This document shows positions 39,525-48,138 of a DNA stretch of 64,000 nucleotides, piece after piece. The stretch spans positions 124,001 through 188,000 of the forward strand of contig NZ_PJRJ01000001.1 of NCBI RefSeq assembly GCF_003711395.1, written 5' to 3'. Position numbers and translations under genes: made by a program. The notes below the pieces were generated by a model. It ran no database searches. It was not told the DNA's origin and saw only the letters and a list, made by a program, of their open reading frames with translations. The DNA comes from Acinetobacter sp. B51(2017) (GTDB lineage Bacteria; Pseudomonadota; Gammaproteobacteria; Pseudomonadales; Moraxellaceae). Within the stretch, counting starts at the first letter, position 1; every line of letters begins with the position of its first letter.

Positions 39525-40451
39525 ATGATTGACTCAGCATTTACTCCTCCCATGCTCGATGGCGTTAGCGCCAGTAAAGTGTTTTTACCGTCCATTCAAC
39601 CTGTACCTCGCAGCATCTTTGCTTATTTAAGCGAAAATTTTGCCCATATTGCAGTACAAGAATGGCAGCAACGTTTTGATGACGGTTTGGTGTACAGCCA
39701 AACAGGTGAAAAGTTAACCCAACACAGCGCCTATCGTGCCAATCAGCATGTATTTTATTATCGTTTTTTAGCGCATGAAATTCATGTGCCGTTTCAAGAA
39801 CAGATTTTATTTGAAAACGAACACCTCTTGGTGGTCGATAAACCGCATTTTTTAACGATGAGTCCAAGCGGCAATTATGTCCAAGAAACTCTACTGGTAC
39901 GCCTTAAAAAACGCACGCAAAATCCAGATTTAACCCCTATTCATCGCCTTGACCGTGAAACTGCGGGTGTGGTGTTATTTTCCAAGAAATCTTCAAGTCG
40001 TGGTGCTTATCAGCAAATGTTTGCCGAACGCGTGGTGCAAAAAACTTACCATGCTATTGCCCCTTATCATGCTGAGTTAAATTTTCCACAGACTGTACAA
40101 CTCAATATGCAAAAAGGACAGCCGTTTTATACCATGCAAGTTATGGCAGGACCCGCCAATAGCGAAACGCTGATTCATGTACTTGAATGTAATGATGCAT
40201 TTGCTAAATATGAGCTAAAACCAAAAACCGGTAAACAACATCAATTACGTGTGCATCTGCATCATTTAGGCATTCCGATCTTAAATGACTCTTTGTATCC
40301 TACGGTGTGTCATAAAGCCGATGATGATTTTAGTGCACCATTACAGCTACTCGCAAAAGAGATCAGTTTTACAGATCCAATCACCGGCAAGCGAATGCAA
40401 TTCAGTTCAACGCTTGACTTGCAATTACCTTGTAATGACAATGTCATTTAA
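39525..40451 (+). CDS. RluA-family RNA pseudouridine synthase
   Basis: 308 residues from ATG 39525, which has AAGG about 7 nt upstream; the frame opens at 39477. The catalytic motif HRLDRETAGVVLFSK carries the active-site Asp. LLVVDKPHFLTMSP precedes it, and the final TGKQHQLRVHLHHLGIPI is typical of RluA enzymes. It lacks an S4 domain. The target RNA (rRNA or tRNA) is undetermined. Divergent from tsaE, with the RelB/DinJ-like gene 29 bp downstream. Confidence 0.92.
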   Translation: MIDSAFTPPMLDGVSASKVFLPSIQPVPRSIFAYLSENFAHIAVQEWQQRFDDGLVYSQTGEKLTQHSAYRANQHVFYYRFLAHEIHVPFQEQILFENEHLLVVDKPHFLTMSPSGNYVQETLLVRLKKRTQNPDLTPIHRLDRETAGVVLFSKKSSSRGAYQQMFAERVVQKTYHAIAPYHAELNFPQTVQLNMQKGQPFYTMQVMAGPANSETLIHVLECNDAFAKYELKPKTGKQHQLRVHLHHLGIPILNDSLYPTVCHKADDDFSAPLQLLAKEISFTDPITGKRMQFSSTLDLQLPCNDNVI

Positions 40452-40480
40452 AACTTAGTATTAACAACGGTAATATCCTG

Positions 40481-40780
40481 ATGCGCAAAACGGAAGTCTA
40501 TCAAATTCGAATTGGCAGTGAAGAAAAGCAACAAGCCTTTGCAGTCTTTGAACAACTGGGGATTAGCCCTGCCCAGGCGATTCGCTTATTCTTTAAGCAA
40601 GTGGTGCTTACCCAATCTATCCCATTTCATATTGAACAGCCAAGGGCTAAAAAATCGTTACAAAATTCTACAGCCATTGTAACCTCTAGCAATGATCAGG
40701 CTGAAAACCGCTTAGAACAACAAGATGCAGAACTTTTTGCCACTTTAAATGCTCTACTGGCGCAAAGTAAACAACCTTAA
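40481..40780 (+). CDS. RelB/DinJ family antitoxin-like protein without adjacent RelE toxin
   Basis: 99 residues. The N-terminal half is a ribbon-helix-helix of the RelB/DinJ type (TEVYQIRIGSEEKQQAFAVFEQLGISPAQAIRLFFKQVV). The C-terminal half is variable and polar, ending in a Gln-rich helix. RelB/DinJ proteins normally neutralise a RelE/YafQ-type RNase encoded just downstream. Here the next gene is a GNAT acetyltransferase (ATG 75 bp on), and no RelE-like frame is present. It may be a solitary regulator, a relic, or a partner of the GNAT protein. Confidence 0.82.
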   Translation: MRKTEVYQIRIGSEEKQQAFAVFEQLGISPAQAIRLFFKQVVLTQSIPFHIEQPRAKKSLQNSTAIVTSSNDQAENRLEQQDAELFATLNALLAQSKQP

Positions 40781-40854
40781 GTCACAAAAAGATCACCCTA
40801 TGGCGCTGAATATTTCGTATGCTAAAACGCGATAAAAATAATAAGGAACAGCAC

Positions 40855-41298
40855 ATGATTGTACGACGCGCTACACCCGACGATTTACAACAATTGGCTG
40901 TGCTTTTTGACGAATACCGTCAATTTTACGGTGCTTCTTCACAGCTCGAATTATCCTATGATTTTCTAAAACAACGTTTTGAAAATCAAGAAAGTGTGAT
41001 TTTTATTCATGTTAAAGATGAGGTTATTACAGGTTTTATTTTGCTTTATTTAGGCTTTTCCTCGGTGGCCTGCTCAACCTACTATATTTTAGATGATGTC
41101 TATGTGACGCCTTTATACCGTCGGCAAGGGTCGGCACGGCAACTGATTGATACCGCTATTTTATTTGCCCAACATGAAAATGCTTTACGTTTAAGTTTAG
41201 AAACTCAAAAAACCAATTACCAATCCCATACCTTGTATGAAAGCATGGGATTTGTTAAAGATGATGAGTTTCAAACCTATCATTGTTTTTTAAAGTGA
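40855..41298 (+). CDS. GNAT family N-acetyltransferase
   Basis: 147 residues from ATG 40855, with AAGGA upstream. GNAT fold: the N-terminal IVRRATPDDLQQLAVLF, central beta-strand ILDDVYVTPLYRRQGSARQLI with the acetyl-CoA pyrophosphate loop (RRQGSA), and C-terminal YESMGFVKDD. It resembles housekeeping small-molecule acetyltransferases more than the TacT/AtaT toxins. Substrate unknown. Its end overlaps the convergent rsuA-type gene by 9 bp. Confidence 0.88.
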   Translation: MIVRRATPDDLQQLAVLFDEYRQFYGASSQLELSYDFLKQRFENQESVIFIHVKDEVITGFILLYLGFSSVACSTYYILDDVYVTPLYRRQGSARQLIDTAILFAQHENALRLSLETQKTNYQSHTLYESMGFVKDDEFQTYHCFLK

Positions 41299-42006
41299 GT
41301 CATTGCGCAGTTTGGCTTGTTCAATTTGCGCAGCATCCAGATACATCCATTCACCTTGGGCTAAATGTTGCGGTAAGGCAAAAGCGCCAATTTGCTGACG
41401 ATGCAAGCGTTCGACTTTATTGCCCACCGCAGCCAACATGCGTTTGACTTGGTGATAAACCCCCTGATGCACCGTCATTTGTAAATATTGAGGCGCTAAA
41501 CGCATGACTTCGGTGGCAGCAAAAATGCCTTTTTCATTACGTAGCTCAACGCCTTGGCTTAAAGCTTCAATCTGCTCGTCGGTCACAGGATCAGCGGTAT
41601 GCATTTGATAGATTTTAGGCACATGCTTTTTAGGGTGAGTTAAAGCTTGTAAAAATTGTCCATCATCGGTAAGTAATAATAAACCGGTGGTGTCTTGATC
41701 CAAACGACCTACACATTGAATACCACGATTTAACAGCACAGGATCAAATAAATCAAAAACACTAAAATGATGTGTGGCTTGATGCGAGCATTCATAGCCT
41801 TGCGGTTTATTTAGCGCAATATAAACTTTTTCACGATATTGATAATCATCGCCATATACCGAGAAGTTTAAGTCATTTAAATCGAGTTTATATTTGGGGT
41901 CGGTTTGCACTTCGCCTTGAATCGCAATAGCGCCATTTTTAATCAGCTGTTGGCAGGCTTTACGCGAACCAAAGCCTTGCGACTGCAACATTTTTTCTAA
42001 CAACAT
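41290..42006 (-). CDS. rsuA: RsuA-family 16S rRNA pseudouridine synthase
   Basis: 238 residues. An N-terminal S4 RNA-binding domain (MLLEKMLQSQGFGSRKACQQ) is followed by the catalytic domain with GRLDQDTTGLLLLT (active-site Asp) and the terminal VHQGVYHQVKRMLAAVGNKV. E. coli RsuA (231 residues) makes pseudouridine 516 in 16S rRNA. This is the most likely function, though RluE/RluF paralogues share the motifs. Confidence 0.88.
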   Translation of the reverse strand: MLLEKMLQSQGFGSRKACQQLIKNGAIAIQGEVQTDPKYKLDLNDLNFSVYGDDYQYREKVYIALNKPQGYECSHQATHHFSVFDLFDPVLLNRGIQCVGRLDQDTTGLLLLTDDGQFLQALTHPKKHVPKIYQMHTADPVTDEQIEALSQGVELRNEKGIFAATEVMRLAPQYLQMTVHQGVYHQVKRMLAAVGNKVERLHRQQIGAFALPQHLAQGEWMYLDAAQIEQAKLRNDSL

Positions 42007-42108
42007 TCAGCTTAAACTTCTTACACGGTAAAGGCGCATTTTATACTGAAATTGTAGAAATTGTCTGATCAGCTTACAATGCCCTGCGCTTTTTATTGTG
42101 GTCTGAGT

Positions 42109-42564
42109 ATGCTTTCCCATCTTGATGTAAATTTAATTGTCTTGCTGCTCTTACTTGTGGTAGGAATTTTTAGTCACAATAGCGCAGTGACCATTGCCGC
42201 GGCTGTTTTAATTGTATTTAAAATTACACCGCTGTCAGAGTTTTTTCCATTGCTACAACAGCATGGCTTAAATATTGGCATTATTATTTTAACCATTGGC
42301 GTACTGACGCCAATTGCGAGTGGCAAAATCCCAGGTGATGCCATTTTAAAATCATTTTTGCATTGGAAGTCGTTAATGGCGATCGCAGTAGGCATGTTTG
42401 TGGCATGGCTGGGTGCGCGTGGCGTGAGTCTAATGAGCAATCAGCCCAATATTGTGGCGGGTTTATTGATTGGCACAGTGGCAGGCGTCGCTGTGCTGCG
42501 TGGCGTACCTGTTGGCCCACTGATTGCCGCAGGGATTTTATCCTTACTGATTGGTCAATCTTAA
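42109..42564 (+). CDS. DUF441 (UPF0756) membrane protein, YeaL-like
   Basis: 151 residues from ATG 42109, the family's length; a TTG frame opening at 42061 adds a non-conserved stretch. Four hydrophobic segments are visible, with the signatures [18 protein letters not shown] and [19 protein letters not shown]. Function unknown. The 3' end overlaps the convergent MFS gene by 21 bp. Confidence 0.88.
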   Translation: MLSHLDVNLIVLLLLLVVGIFSHNSAVTIAAAVLIVFKITPLSEFFPLLQQHGLNIGIIILTIGVLTPIASGKIPGDAILKSFLHWKSLMAIAVGMFVAWLGARGVSLMSNQPNIVAGLLIGTVAGVAVLRGVPVGPLIAAGILSLLIGQS

Positions 42565-43719
42565 ACGCTGCAATTGAAATAGCCATTGTACCAACAGCAA
42601 AGCCAGCAGTGACAGGATCAACATAGCTCCCCCTAACCATAACCATGTGTGCGTCCATGCCACTAAAGTGGCTGCCAAAGGTGGCAATAAAAATTGCAAA
42701 CACGCTGAACATTGTAAAGTTAAACCAATGGTGGCTGGAATACACTGCGGTTGGGGTGCGACATGCATCGCTTGAGAAAAGACACTGGCAGGCACTAAAC
42801 CGCCCAATAATGAAAATGCCACGACACAAGCATACTGCAACATAAAAGGTAAATTGCTAGAAAAGCTATAAAAACTCAGTGCCGTGATAAGCATAACCAC
42901 AAAGCCAACACGTATCAGCCTAGATGCTGCAATGCCACGTTGTAATAAACGTCCGCAAATCGCTGTACCTATTGCATTACTGATGGCGACCAATGCAGTG
43001 AGACTACCAGCCAAGGTTAAAGAAATTTGGTTTTGCTGATAAATGGTCGGTAAAAAGCCCACCAACACTAACCATTGCCCCGCATATAAGGCAAAAATAA
43101 CCGCCAATAACCATGCAGGTGGATATTTTAAGACTTGCACCAATACATTCAATACCTTAGTACAGTTTGATGGGGGCGGTGGTGCAGGAAGATACACGCT
43201 TAAAATCAGAGCGAGGGCAAAGCTCAGTGCGCCATAGCACAGCCAAACCTGTTGCCAACTTAGCAAGGTAAATAAAAATGGCGTAATCAGTAAAGCGATG
43301 CCCATCCCACCGCCCATATAGGCACTCCATAGCCCTAACTTTTTTTGTAAGTGTTCGGCTGCGACCAAATGGCGTAAATAAGCTGCACCCGTTAAGGTAA
43401 TACATAAAAAGCCTAATCCCTCTAAGCCGCGCAGCAGCAATAACAGCTTAAAGTTCAAAGAGAAAGCTGCCAAACTACTGGCACTGCCTAACAGCAGTAA
43501 GCCCAACAGCATACAACGTTTTAAGCCAATTTTTTCACTATAACTGCCCAACAACAGTGCCAACAACATCCCTGCACCTTGCACTAAGGACAATAAAATC
43601 CCCGCTTCAACCAAAGAGATGCCTAGCTCTCGTTGTAATACAGGAACTGCGGGCGGTAATTTTCCCACATGAATTGCTGCCATAAATCCAGCGACAATAA
43701 TCCATCCATCACGCTGCAT
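42544..43719 (-). CDS. MFS transporter (CynX/NimT-like)
   Basis: 391 residues with about 12 transmembrane helices and a short N-terminus. The loop 2-3 signature is degenerate ([16 protein letters not shown]). The ATG follows a strong AGGAGG. The substrate is not evident. It is followed upstream by metR on the same strand (98-bp gap), but no sequence evidence ties it to methionine metabolism. Confidence 0.85.
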   Translation of the reverse strand: MQRDGWIIVAGFMAAIHVGKLPPAVPVLQRELGISLVEAGILLSLVQGAGMLLALLLGSYSEKIGLKRCMLLGLLLLGSASSLAAFSLNFKLLLLLRGLEGLGFLCITLTGAAYLRHLVAAEHLQKKLGLWSAYMGGGMGIALLITPFLFTLLSWQQVWLCYGALSFALALILSVYLPAPPPPSNCTKVLNVLVQVLKYPPAWLLAVIFALYAGQWLVLVGFLPTIYQQNQISLTLAGSLTALVAISNAIGTAICGRLLQRGIAASRLIRVGFVVMLITALSFYSFSSNLPFMLQYACVVAFSLLGGLVPASVFSQAMHVAPQPQCIPATIGLTLQCSACLQFLLPPLAATLVAWTHTWLWLGGAMLILSLLALLLVQWLFQLQRLRLTNQ

Positions 43720-43817
43720 AATGTCCTCCTCTGCATGACTGGCAAGGGGTATAGCATATTTTTCAAGCTTGCTCTATGCGACAAACTTATATCCCACCCA
43801 GCTTAAGGCAGACACGA

Positions 43818-44735
43818 TTAAGGATAATAGTGCTGACGTTTTTGTGAGAATTTCTCGAGTTGTTTTAAAAAGCCTTCAAAATAACTTTTTTCTTTATCAT
43901 CGCTGCGGTAGCCCGCATATAGGGTACGTCTTAAACCTTGCTTAGCCACACAATCTAAACGACGTGAAGTCACCCAACCTTTTTGCTCATATTCATTCAC
44001 CACCCAATCAGGCAACGCCGCCACGCCACGCCCACTGGCCACCAATTGAATCAGCATTTGGGTTAAATCTGTGGTGCGGATGCTTTTGGGCTGAATATTG
44101 GCGGGAATAAATAACTTGGACATAATATCCAAACGATGTTTATCTACAGGATAGGTAATTAAGGTTTCTTCAGCCAACTCTTGCACCGTAATATGCTCGG
44201 TGCGCGCCAAAGGATGGGTAATCGCCAAGACTAAACGTGATTCATATTCAAAGATGGGAAAGTATTCGATCCCTTTTAACGCAATTGGATCTGCGGTAAT
44301 CAATAAATCAAATTCTGAATTTTGTAATAATTCATGTGGATTGGCTTCAAAACCCGAGGCAAAATCAAGGTCAACATCGGGATATTGCTGCCGATATTGA
44401 TTCAGCAAAGGCATTAACCAATCAAAACAGCTATGACATTCTGAGGAAAAAATAATCCGCCCAGTTTGCCCATAGACAATACGGGTAATATCAGTTTGCG
44501 CAATTTGAATCTGTGGAATGACATCATCTGCCAGTTTCAATAAACGCTGTCCTACATTAGAAAAACTAACTGGTCGGCTACGACGATTCACCACCTCGAC
44601 CCCATACCAGTGATCAAGTTCTTTGAGCTGATGCGAAATCGCCGAAGGCGTTAAACACAAATCATTGGCAGCAGCGACCAATGAACCATGTTCACGTAAG
44701 GCCAATAAGGTTTTTAAATGCCGAATTTCTAACAT
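43818..44735 (-). CDS. metR: LysR family regulator MetR
   Basis: 305 residues. N-terminal LysR winged helix (MLEIRHLKTLLALREHGSLVAAA) and C-terminal effector domain. It aligns well with E. coli MetR, notably ECHSCFDWLMPLLN against ECHSCIQWL in MetR, plus TYPVDKHRLDI and GVAALPDWVV. MetR uses homocysteine as coinducer and activates metE and other methionine genes. A sequence matching the MetR consensus TGAA-N5-TTCA lies 18 bp before the start codon, supporting identity and autoregulation. Confidence 0.88.
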   Translation of the reverse strand: MLEIRHLKTLLALREHGSLVAAANDLCLTPSAISHQLKELDHWYGVEVVNRRSRPVSFSNVGQRLLKLADDVIPQIQIAQTDITRIVYGQTGRIIFSSECHSCFDWLMPLLNQYRQQYPDVDLDFASGFEANPHELLQNSEFDLLITADPIALKGIEYFPIFEYESRLVLAITHPLARTEHITVQELAEETLITYPVDKHRLDIMSKLFIPANIQPKSIRTTDLTQMLIQLVASGRGVAALPDWVVNEYEQKGWVTSRRLDCVAKQGLRRTLYAGYRSDDKEKSYFEGFLKQLEKFSQKRQHYYP

Positions 44736-44752
44736 AGCAGACCACCAAGCAG

Positions 44753-44765
44753 TGAATTTAATTCA
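44753..44765. promoter_or_regulatory. MetR box upstream of metR
   Basis: TGAA-TTTAA-TTCA at 44753-44765 matches the E. coli MetR consensus TGAAnnTnnTTCA (central position A/T) and lies 18 bp upstream of the metR start. Confidence 0.65.
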
Positions 44766-44852
44766 ATTTAACATAAAAATTATTGATTAAAATTCAGCAC
44801 AAGCCAATCGCTTAAATTTTAAACAAATTCATATTCAGCCTAAGGATTAGCC

Positions 44853-46565
44853 CTATTCAACAAATAATAAGGCCAAACGTACTTGGTCATAGCCCAAACG
44901 TGGACTGGTGGCTTCTACAATAGGACGTAATTTAATTGTGCCATCATCACTAAAATGTTCAGGATTTTGGCGTTTGATTAAACGTTTATAGATTTTACGG
45001 ACTTGTTCAACCACATCATCTCCGGGATGTGCCTCAGAAATATCCAAACCTTCTTTTTGCAATTTGGCTAAATGATTAATAATGGTAGCAGGCGTTAAAC
45101 CACGTTCTTGGGCAATATCTTGAATATGATAGCCTTCTTCAAATAAAATTCGGGTTTCTTGCACAGTTTGCGCACCAATATTTTGTTTACCCGCAGTTTT
45201 GGCGATTTTCTTTTCATTGCGCTGAATCTCAGCATCATTGAGTGTCCCGCCACAATGACGAATAAAGGCTTTATGTTGTAAGCTTAGATCGACATTCATA
45301 AAGTTCGCTTCCGCTTCACTCGACAGTTCTTGAAAACGTCGATCGGCTTTTAATGCCAAACTGTCTAATTCTAAGGCAGCTAAATTAAAACCTAATAATC
45401 TTAAGCCAGCCAAACTCTTTAAACGTGACAATGCAACATAACCCTGACCTTTTTCAAAAGTATGGCTTAAATTAATTTCTGCCGCAGCCAAAGTCATGCC
45501 TTGAGATTTATGAATGGTAATCGCCCATGCTAAGCGCAGTGGAATTTGCTGAAAACTGGCAATGGTTTTACCTGCATCGTTGTCCACTGACCATGTTTCA
45601 GGTTCCACCACCAAACTGGTGCCATCGGTGAGTTGTACTTTGGGTAAGATGCCGTATTCTTCATCTTCGCTAAAACCCACCACTTCACCTAAGCTGCCAT
45701 TGATATAACCCATTTCAAAGTTGTTTTTGACAAACATCACTTTGGCATTTTTCTTTAAAATCAAGCTCTCTGGCGCACGTACCGATGATTTTAAGGTCTC
45801 AACGAGTTTAGCATTACCATCACATTTAGCATCAAATTGACGCGCATCGGCTTCTAAGGCATTTAAGTGCTGAAAGTTAATTTGATCAACATCGGCATTA
45901 TGGGTATATAAACGAGTAAAAGTATCGCCTATATCTTGCTGCTGAGTGTCACGCAAGGCTTGAATATGCTGTTGGTCAATGCTTTGGCTACGAATGGCAT
46001 TTAAGATATCGTTTAAATAGTCATTGCCTTGACGATGCTGCTCGGTCAAATAACAGACCCGAAACTTGGCTTCTACCCATGCCTCAGACATAAAGCAAAA
46101 TTTATCACGATTGCGTTCTTCGGGCTTACCCACTGGAGGCAACTGGAAAAAATCCCCCGCCACAATGACTTGAATACCACCAAAAGCAGCATCGCTTTCT
46201 TTAAAATATTTTAACACTTGGTTAACAAGATTCAGCTGCTTGGCATGTAGCATCGAGATCTCATCAATAATTAAAACTTGGGCATTTTCTAAATGCTCTT
46301 TTAAATATTTACGTTCTTTCATGTTTTTTAAATCATGATCGTTCAGTACGTCTTTAATGCCAATCCCCGCCCAAGTATGAATGGTCATGCCGTTCATATG
46401 CGTGGCTGCAATGCCAGTGGATGCGGTAATGGCAACAGGGACTTTACGTGCCTTTAGATACTGAATGTACTGATTTAAGGTATAGGTTTTCCCTGCACCG
46501 GCCGAACCAGTCAAAAAGACATTTTCTCCTGCTTTTAAAAGTTTGAGTGCAGTTTCTTGTTTCAT
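44853..46565 (-). CDS. PIF1-like helicase with C-terminal helix-turn-helix (HTH_40)
   Basis: 570 residues. An SF1B helicase core of the PIF1/RecD type: Walker A GSAGAGKT (residues 20-27), TASTGIAA (motif Ia), VLIIDEISML (Walker B), GDFFQLPPVG (motif III), and late motifs AWAITIHKSQGMTL and GYVALSRLKSL. The C-terminal 120 residues add a helix-turn-helix of the RecQ/HTH_40 kind (GYHIQDIAQERGLTPATIINHLAKLQKEGL). It probably unwinds DNA or R-loops/G-quadruplexes 5' to 3'. Stands alone between metR and adh. Confidence 0.88.
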   Translation of the reverse strand: MKQETALKLLKAGENVFLTGSAGAGKTYTLNQYIQYLKARKVPVAITASTGIAATHMNGMTIHTWAGIGIKDVLNDHDLKNMKERKYLKEHLENAQVLIIDEISMLHAKQLNLVNQVLKYFKESDAAFGGIQVIVAGDFFQLPPVGKPEERNRDKFCFMSEAWVEAKFRVCYLTEQHRQGNDYLNDILNAIRSQSIDQQHIQALRDTQQQDIGDTFTRLYTHNADVDQINFQHLNALEADARQFDAKCDGNAKLVETLKSSVRAPESLILKKNAKVMFVKNNFEMGYINGSLGEVVGFSEDEEYGILPKVQLTDGTSLVVEPETWSVDNDAGKTIASFQQIPLRLAWAITIHKSQGMTLAAAEINLSHTFEKGQGYVALSRLKSLAGLRLLGFNLAALELDSLALKADRRFQELSSEAEANFMNVDLSLQHKAFIRHCGGTLNDAEIQRNEKKIAKTAGKQNIGAQTVQETRILFEEGYHIQDIAQERGLTPATIINHLAKLQKEGLDISEAHPGDDVVEQVRKIYKRLIKRQNPEHFSDDGTIKLRPIVEATSPRLGYDQVRLALLFVE

Positions 46566-46690
46566 AAGCCCATACCATCAAAGAACCGCTGTAGCCTAGC
46601 ATTTTTTCGCAAACTTTTCAGCTCTGCATACTTAAAGCCTCAGCTTCAATTTATCAAATTTAGCGATGAGTTAAGACCTAAAAGCGATGA

Positions 46691-46709
46691 TGGTAGGTAT
46701 TTGGTAGGT
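46691..46709 (+). promoter_or_regulatory. Tandem TGGTAGGT repeat, 11-bp period, upstream of adh
   Basis: TGGTAGGT occurs at 46691-46698 and 46702-46709, one helical turn apart. The same architecture, inverted, lies in the ald promoter (50373-50389). It is the proposed binding site for the GAF/SARP-like regulator at 49107-50279. Confidence 0.5.
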
Positions 46710-46745
46710 TTTCATTTTCTGTTTTAGTTTAGATACTCTAATCAA

Positions 46746-46760
46746 CGGTGAGGGTCACCG
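46746..46760. promoter_or_regulatory. Inverted repeat CGGTGA-GGG-TCACCG in the adh leader
   Basis: A perfect 6-bp-arm palindrome 36 bp before the adh ATG. It could be an operator or a short hairpin at the 5' end of the transcript. Confidence 0.4.
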
Positions 46761-46795
46761 ATAATAATCAAAAGAATGGTAGAAGGAATCAGACC

Positions 46796-48010
46796 ATGGC
46801 GTTTAAACATCTTGCAGATCAAACCAACGGCTTTTACATCCCGTGTGTTTCTTTATTTGGCCCCGGCTGTGCCAAAGAAATTGGCAATAAAGCGAAAAAC
46901 TTAGGCGCGAAAAAAGCACTCATTGTGACGGATGCAGGTTTATATAAATTTGGCGTTGCCGATATCATTGCCGGCTATTTAACAGAATCTGGTGTAGAAA
47001 GTCATATTTTTGCGGGCGCAGAACCCAACCCAACCGACATCAACGTTCATAATGGCGTAGATGCCTATAACCAACACGGCTGTGACTTTATTGTTTCTTT
47101 AGGTGGTGGCTCATCACATGACTGTGCCAAAGGTATTGGCTTAGTGACCGCAGGTGGCGGCCATATTCGTGACTATGAAGGCATTGATAAAAGTTCAGTA
47201 CCTATGACCCCACTCATTGCGGTCAATACAACGGCAGGTACTGCCTCAGAAATGACACGCTTTTGTATCATCACCAATACCGACACGCATGTCAAAATGG
47301 CGATTGTCGATTGGCGTTGTACGCCACTCATTGCCATTGATGATCCAAAACTAATGCTGGCAAAACCTGCTGCTTTAACTGCCGCCACAGGGATGGATGC
47401 CTTAACCCATGCGGTAGAAGCTTATGTGTCGACGGCAGCCAACCCAATTACCGATGCTTGTGCAGAAAAAGCCATTAGCATGATTAGTCAGTGGTTAAGT
47501 CCAGCCGTTGCCAATGGCGATAACTTAGAAGCCCGTGATGCGATGAGTTATGCCCAATATTTAGCCGGCATGGCCTTTAACAATGCCTCACTCGGTTATG
47601 TACATGCCATGGCGCATCAATTAGGTGGCTTCTATAATCTACCTCACGGCGTATGTAATGCGGTGTTATTACCACATGTCTGTGAGTTTAACCTGATTGC
47701 CTGCCCAGAACGCTATGCACGTATTGCCGAACTGATGGGTGTGAATACTCAAGGCTTAAGCACAACCCAAGCTGCGCATGCAGCAATTGCTGCGATTCGT
47801 AGCTTGTCGCAATCGATTGGTATTCCAGCAGGTTTAGCAGAGCTTGGTGTAAAAGAACAAGATTTAGAAGTCATGGCAGAAAATGCACAAAAAGATGCCT
47901 GCATGCTGACCAACCCACGTAAAGCTAGCCATGCTGATGTGGTTCAAATGTTTAAGGCAGCCATGAAAGCATCTCATACGGATGTCGTGAGTTTTAAAGC
48001 GGCAATGTAA
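46796..48010 (+). CDS. Iron-containing alcohol dehydrogenase
   Basis: 404 residues from ATG 46796, with AAGGA upstream; the GTG at 46748 lies inside a palindrome and is unlikely. Group III (Fe) ADH: nucleotide site GGGSSHDCAKG at residues 103-113; metal ligands Asp201, His205, His270 and His284 in the FucO pattern. It probably oxidises ethanol or other short alcohols, feeding the aldehyde dehydrogenase at 50493. The C-terminus carries a tandem duplication, KASHADVVQMFKAAM then KASHTDVVSFKAAM, making it about 14 residues longer than expected. A terminator follows. Confidence 0.93.
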   Translation: MAFKHLADQTNGFYIPCVSLFGPGCAKEIGNKAKNLGAKKALIVTDAGLYKFGVADIIAGYLTESGVESHIFAGAEPNPTDINVHNGVDAYNQHGCDFIVSLGGGSSHDCAKGIGLVTAGGGHIRDYEGIDKSSVPMTPLIAVNTTAGTASEMTRFCIITNTDTHVKMAIVDWRCTPLIAIDDPKLMLAKPAALTAATGMDALTHAVEAYVSTAANPITDACAEKAISMISQWLSPAVANGDNLEARDAMSYAQYLAGMAFNNASLGYVHAMAHQLGGFYNLPHGVCNAVLLPHVCEFNLIACPERYARIAELMGVNTQGLSTTQAAHAAIAAIRSLSQSIGIPAGLAELGVKEQDLEVMAENAQKDACMLTNPRKASHADVVQMFKAAMKASHTDVVSFKAAM

Positions 48011-48042
48011 GTTTTCCCAGTCTTTGCACTTACATGCTTTTC

Positions 48043-48077
48043 GGCCAACCTGCTCTCAAGCGGTTGGCCTTTTTTTA
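48043..48077 (+). terminator. adh terminator
   Basis: Stem GGCCAACC (48043-48050) / GGTTGGCC (48062-48069), then eight T. Confidence 0.85.
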
Positions 48078-48138
48078 TTTGACAATGCGGATAACTTCAT
48101 CAAAGATACAAATTTACAAGAATAAAATTTAACCCGAT

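Noticed and set aside
43818..44735. Generic LysR call
   Set aside because: The ECHSC effector motif and the upstream TGAA-N5-TTCA box point to MetR.
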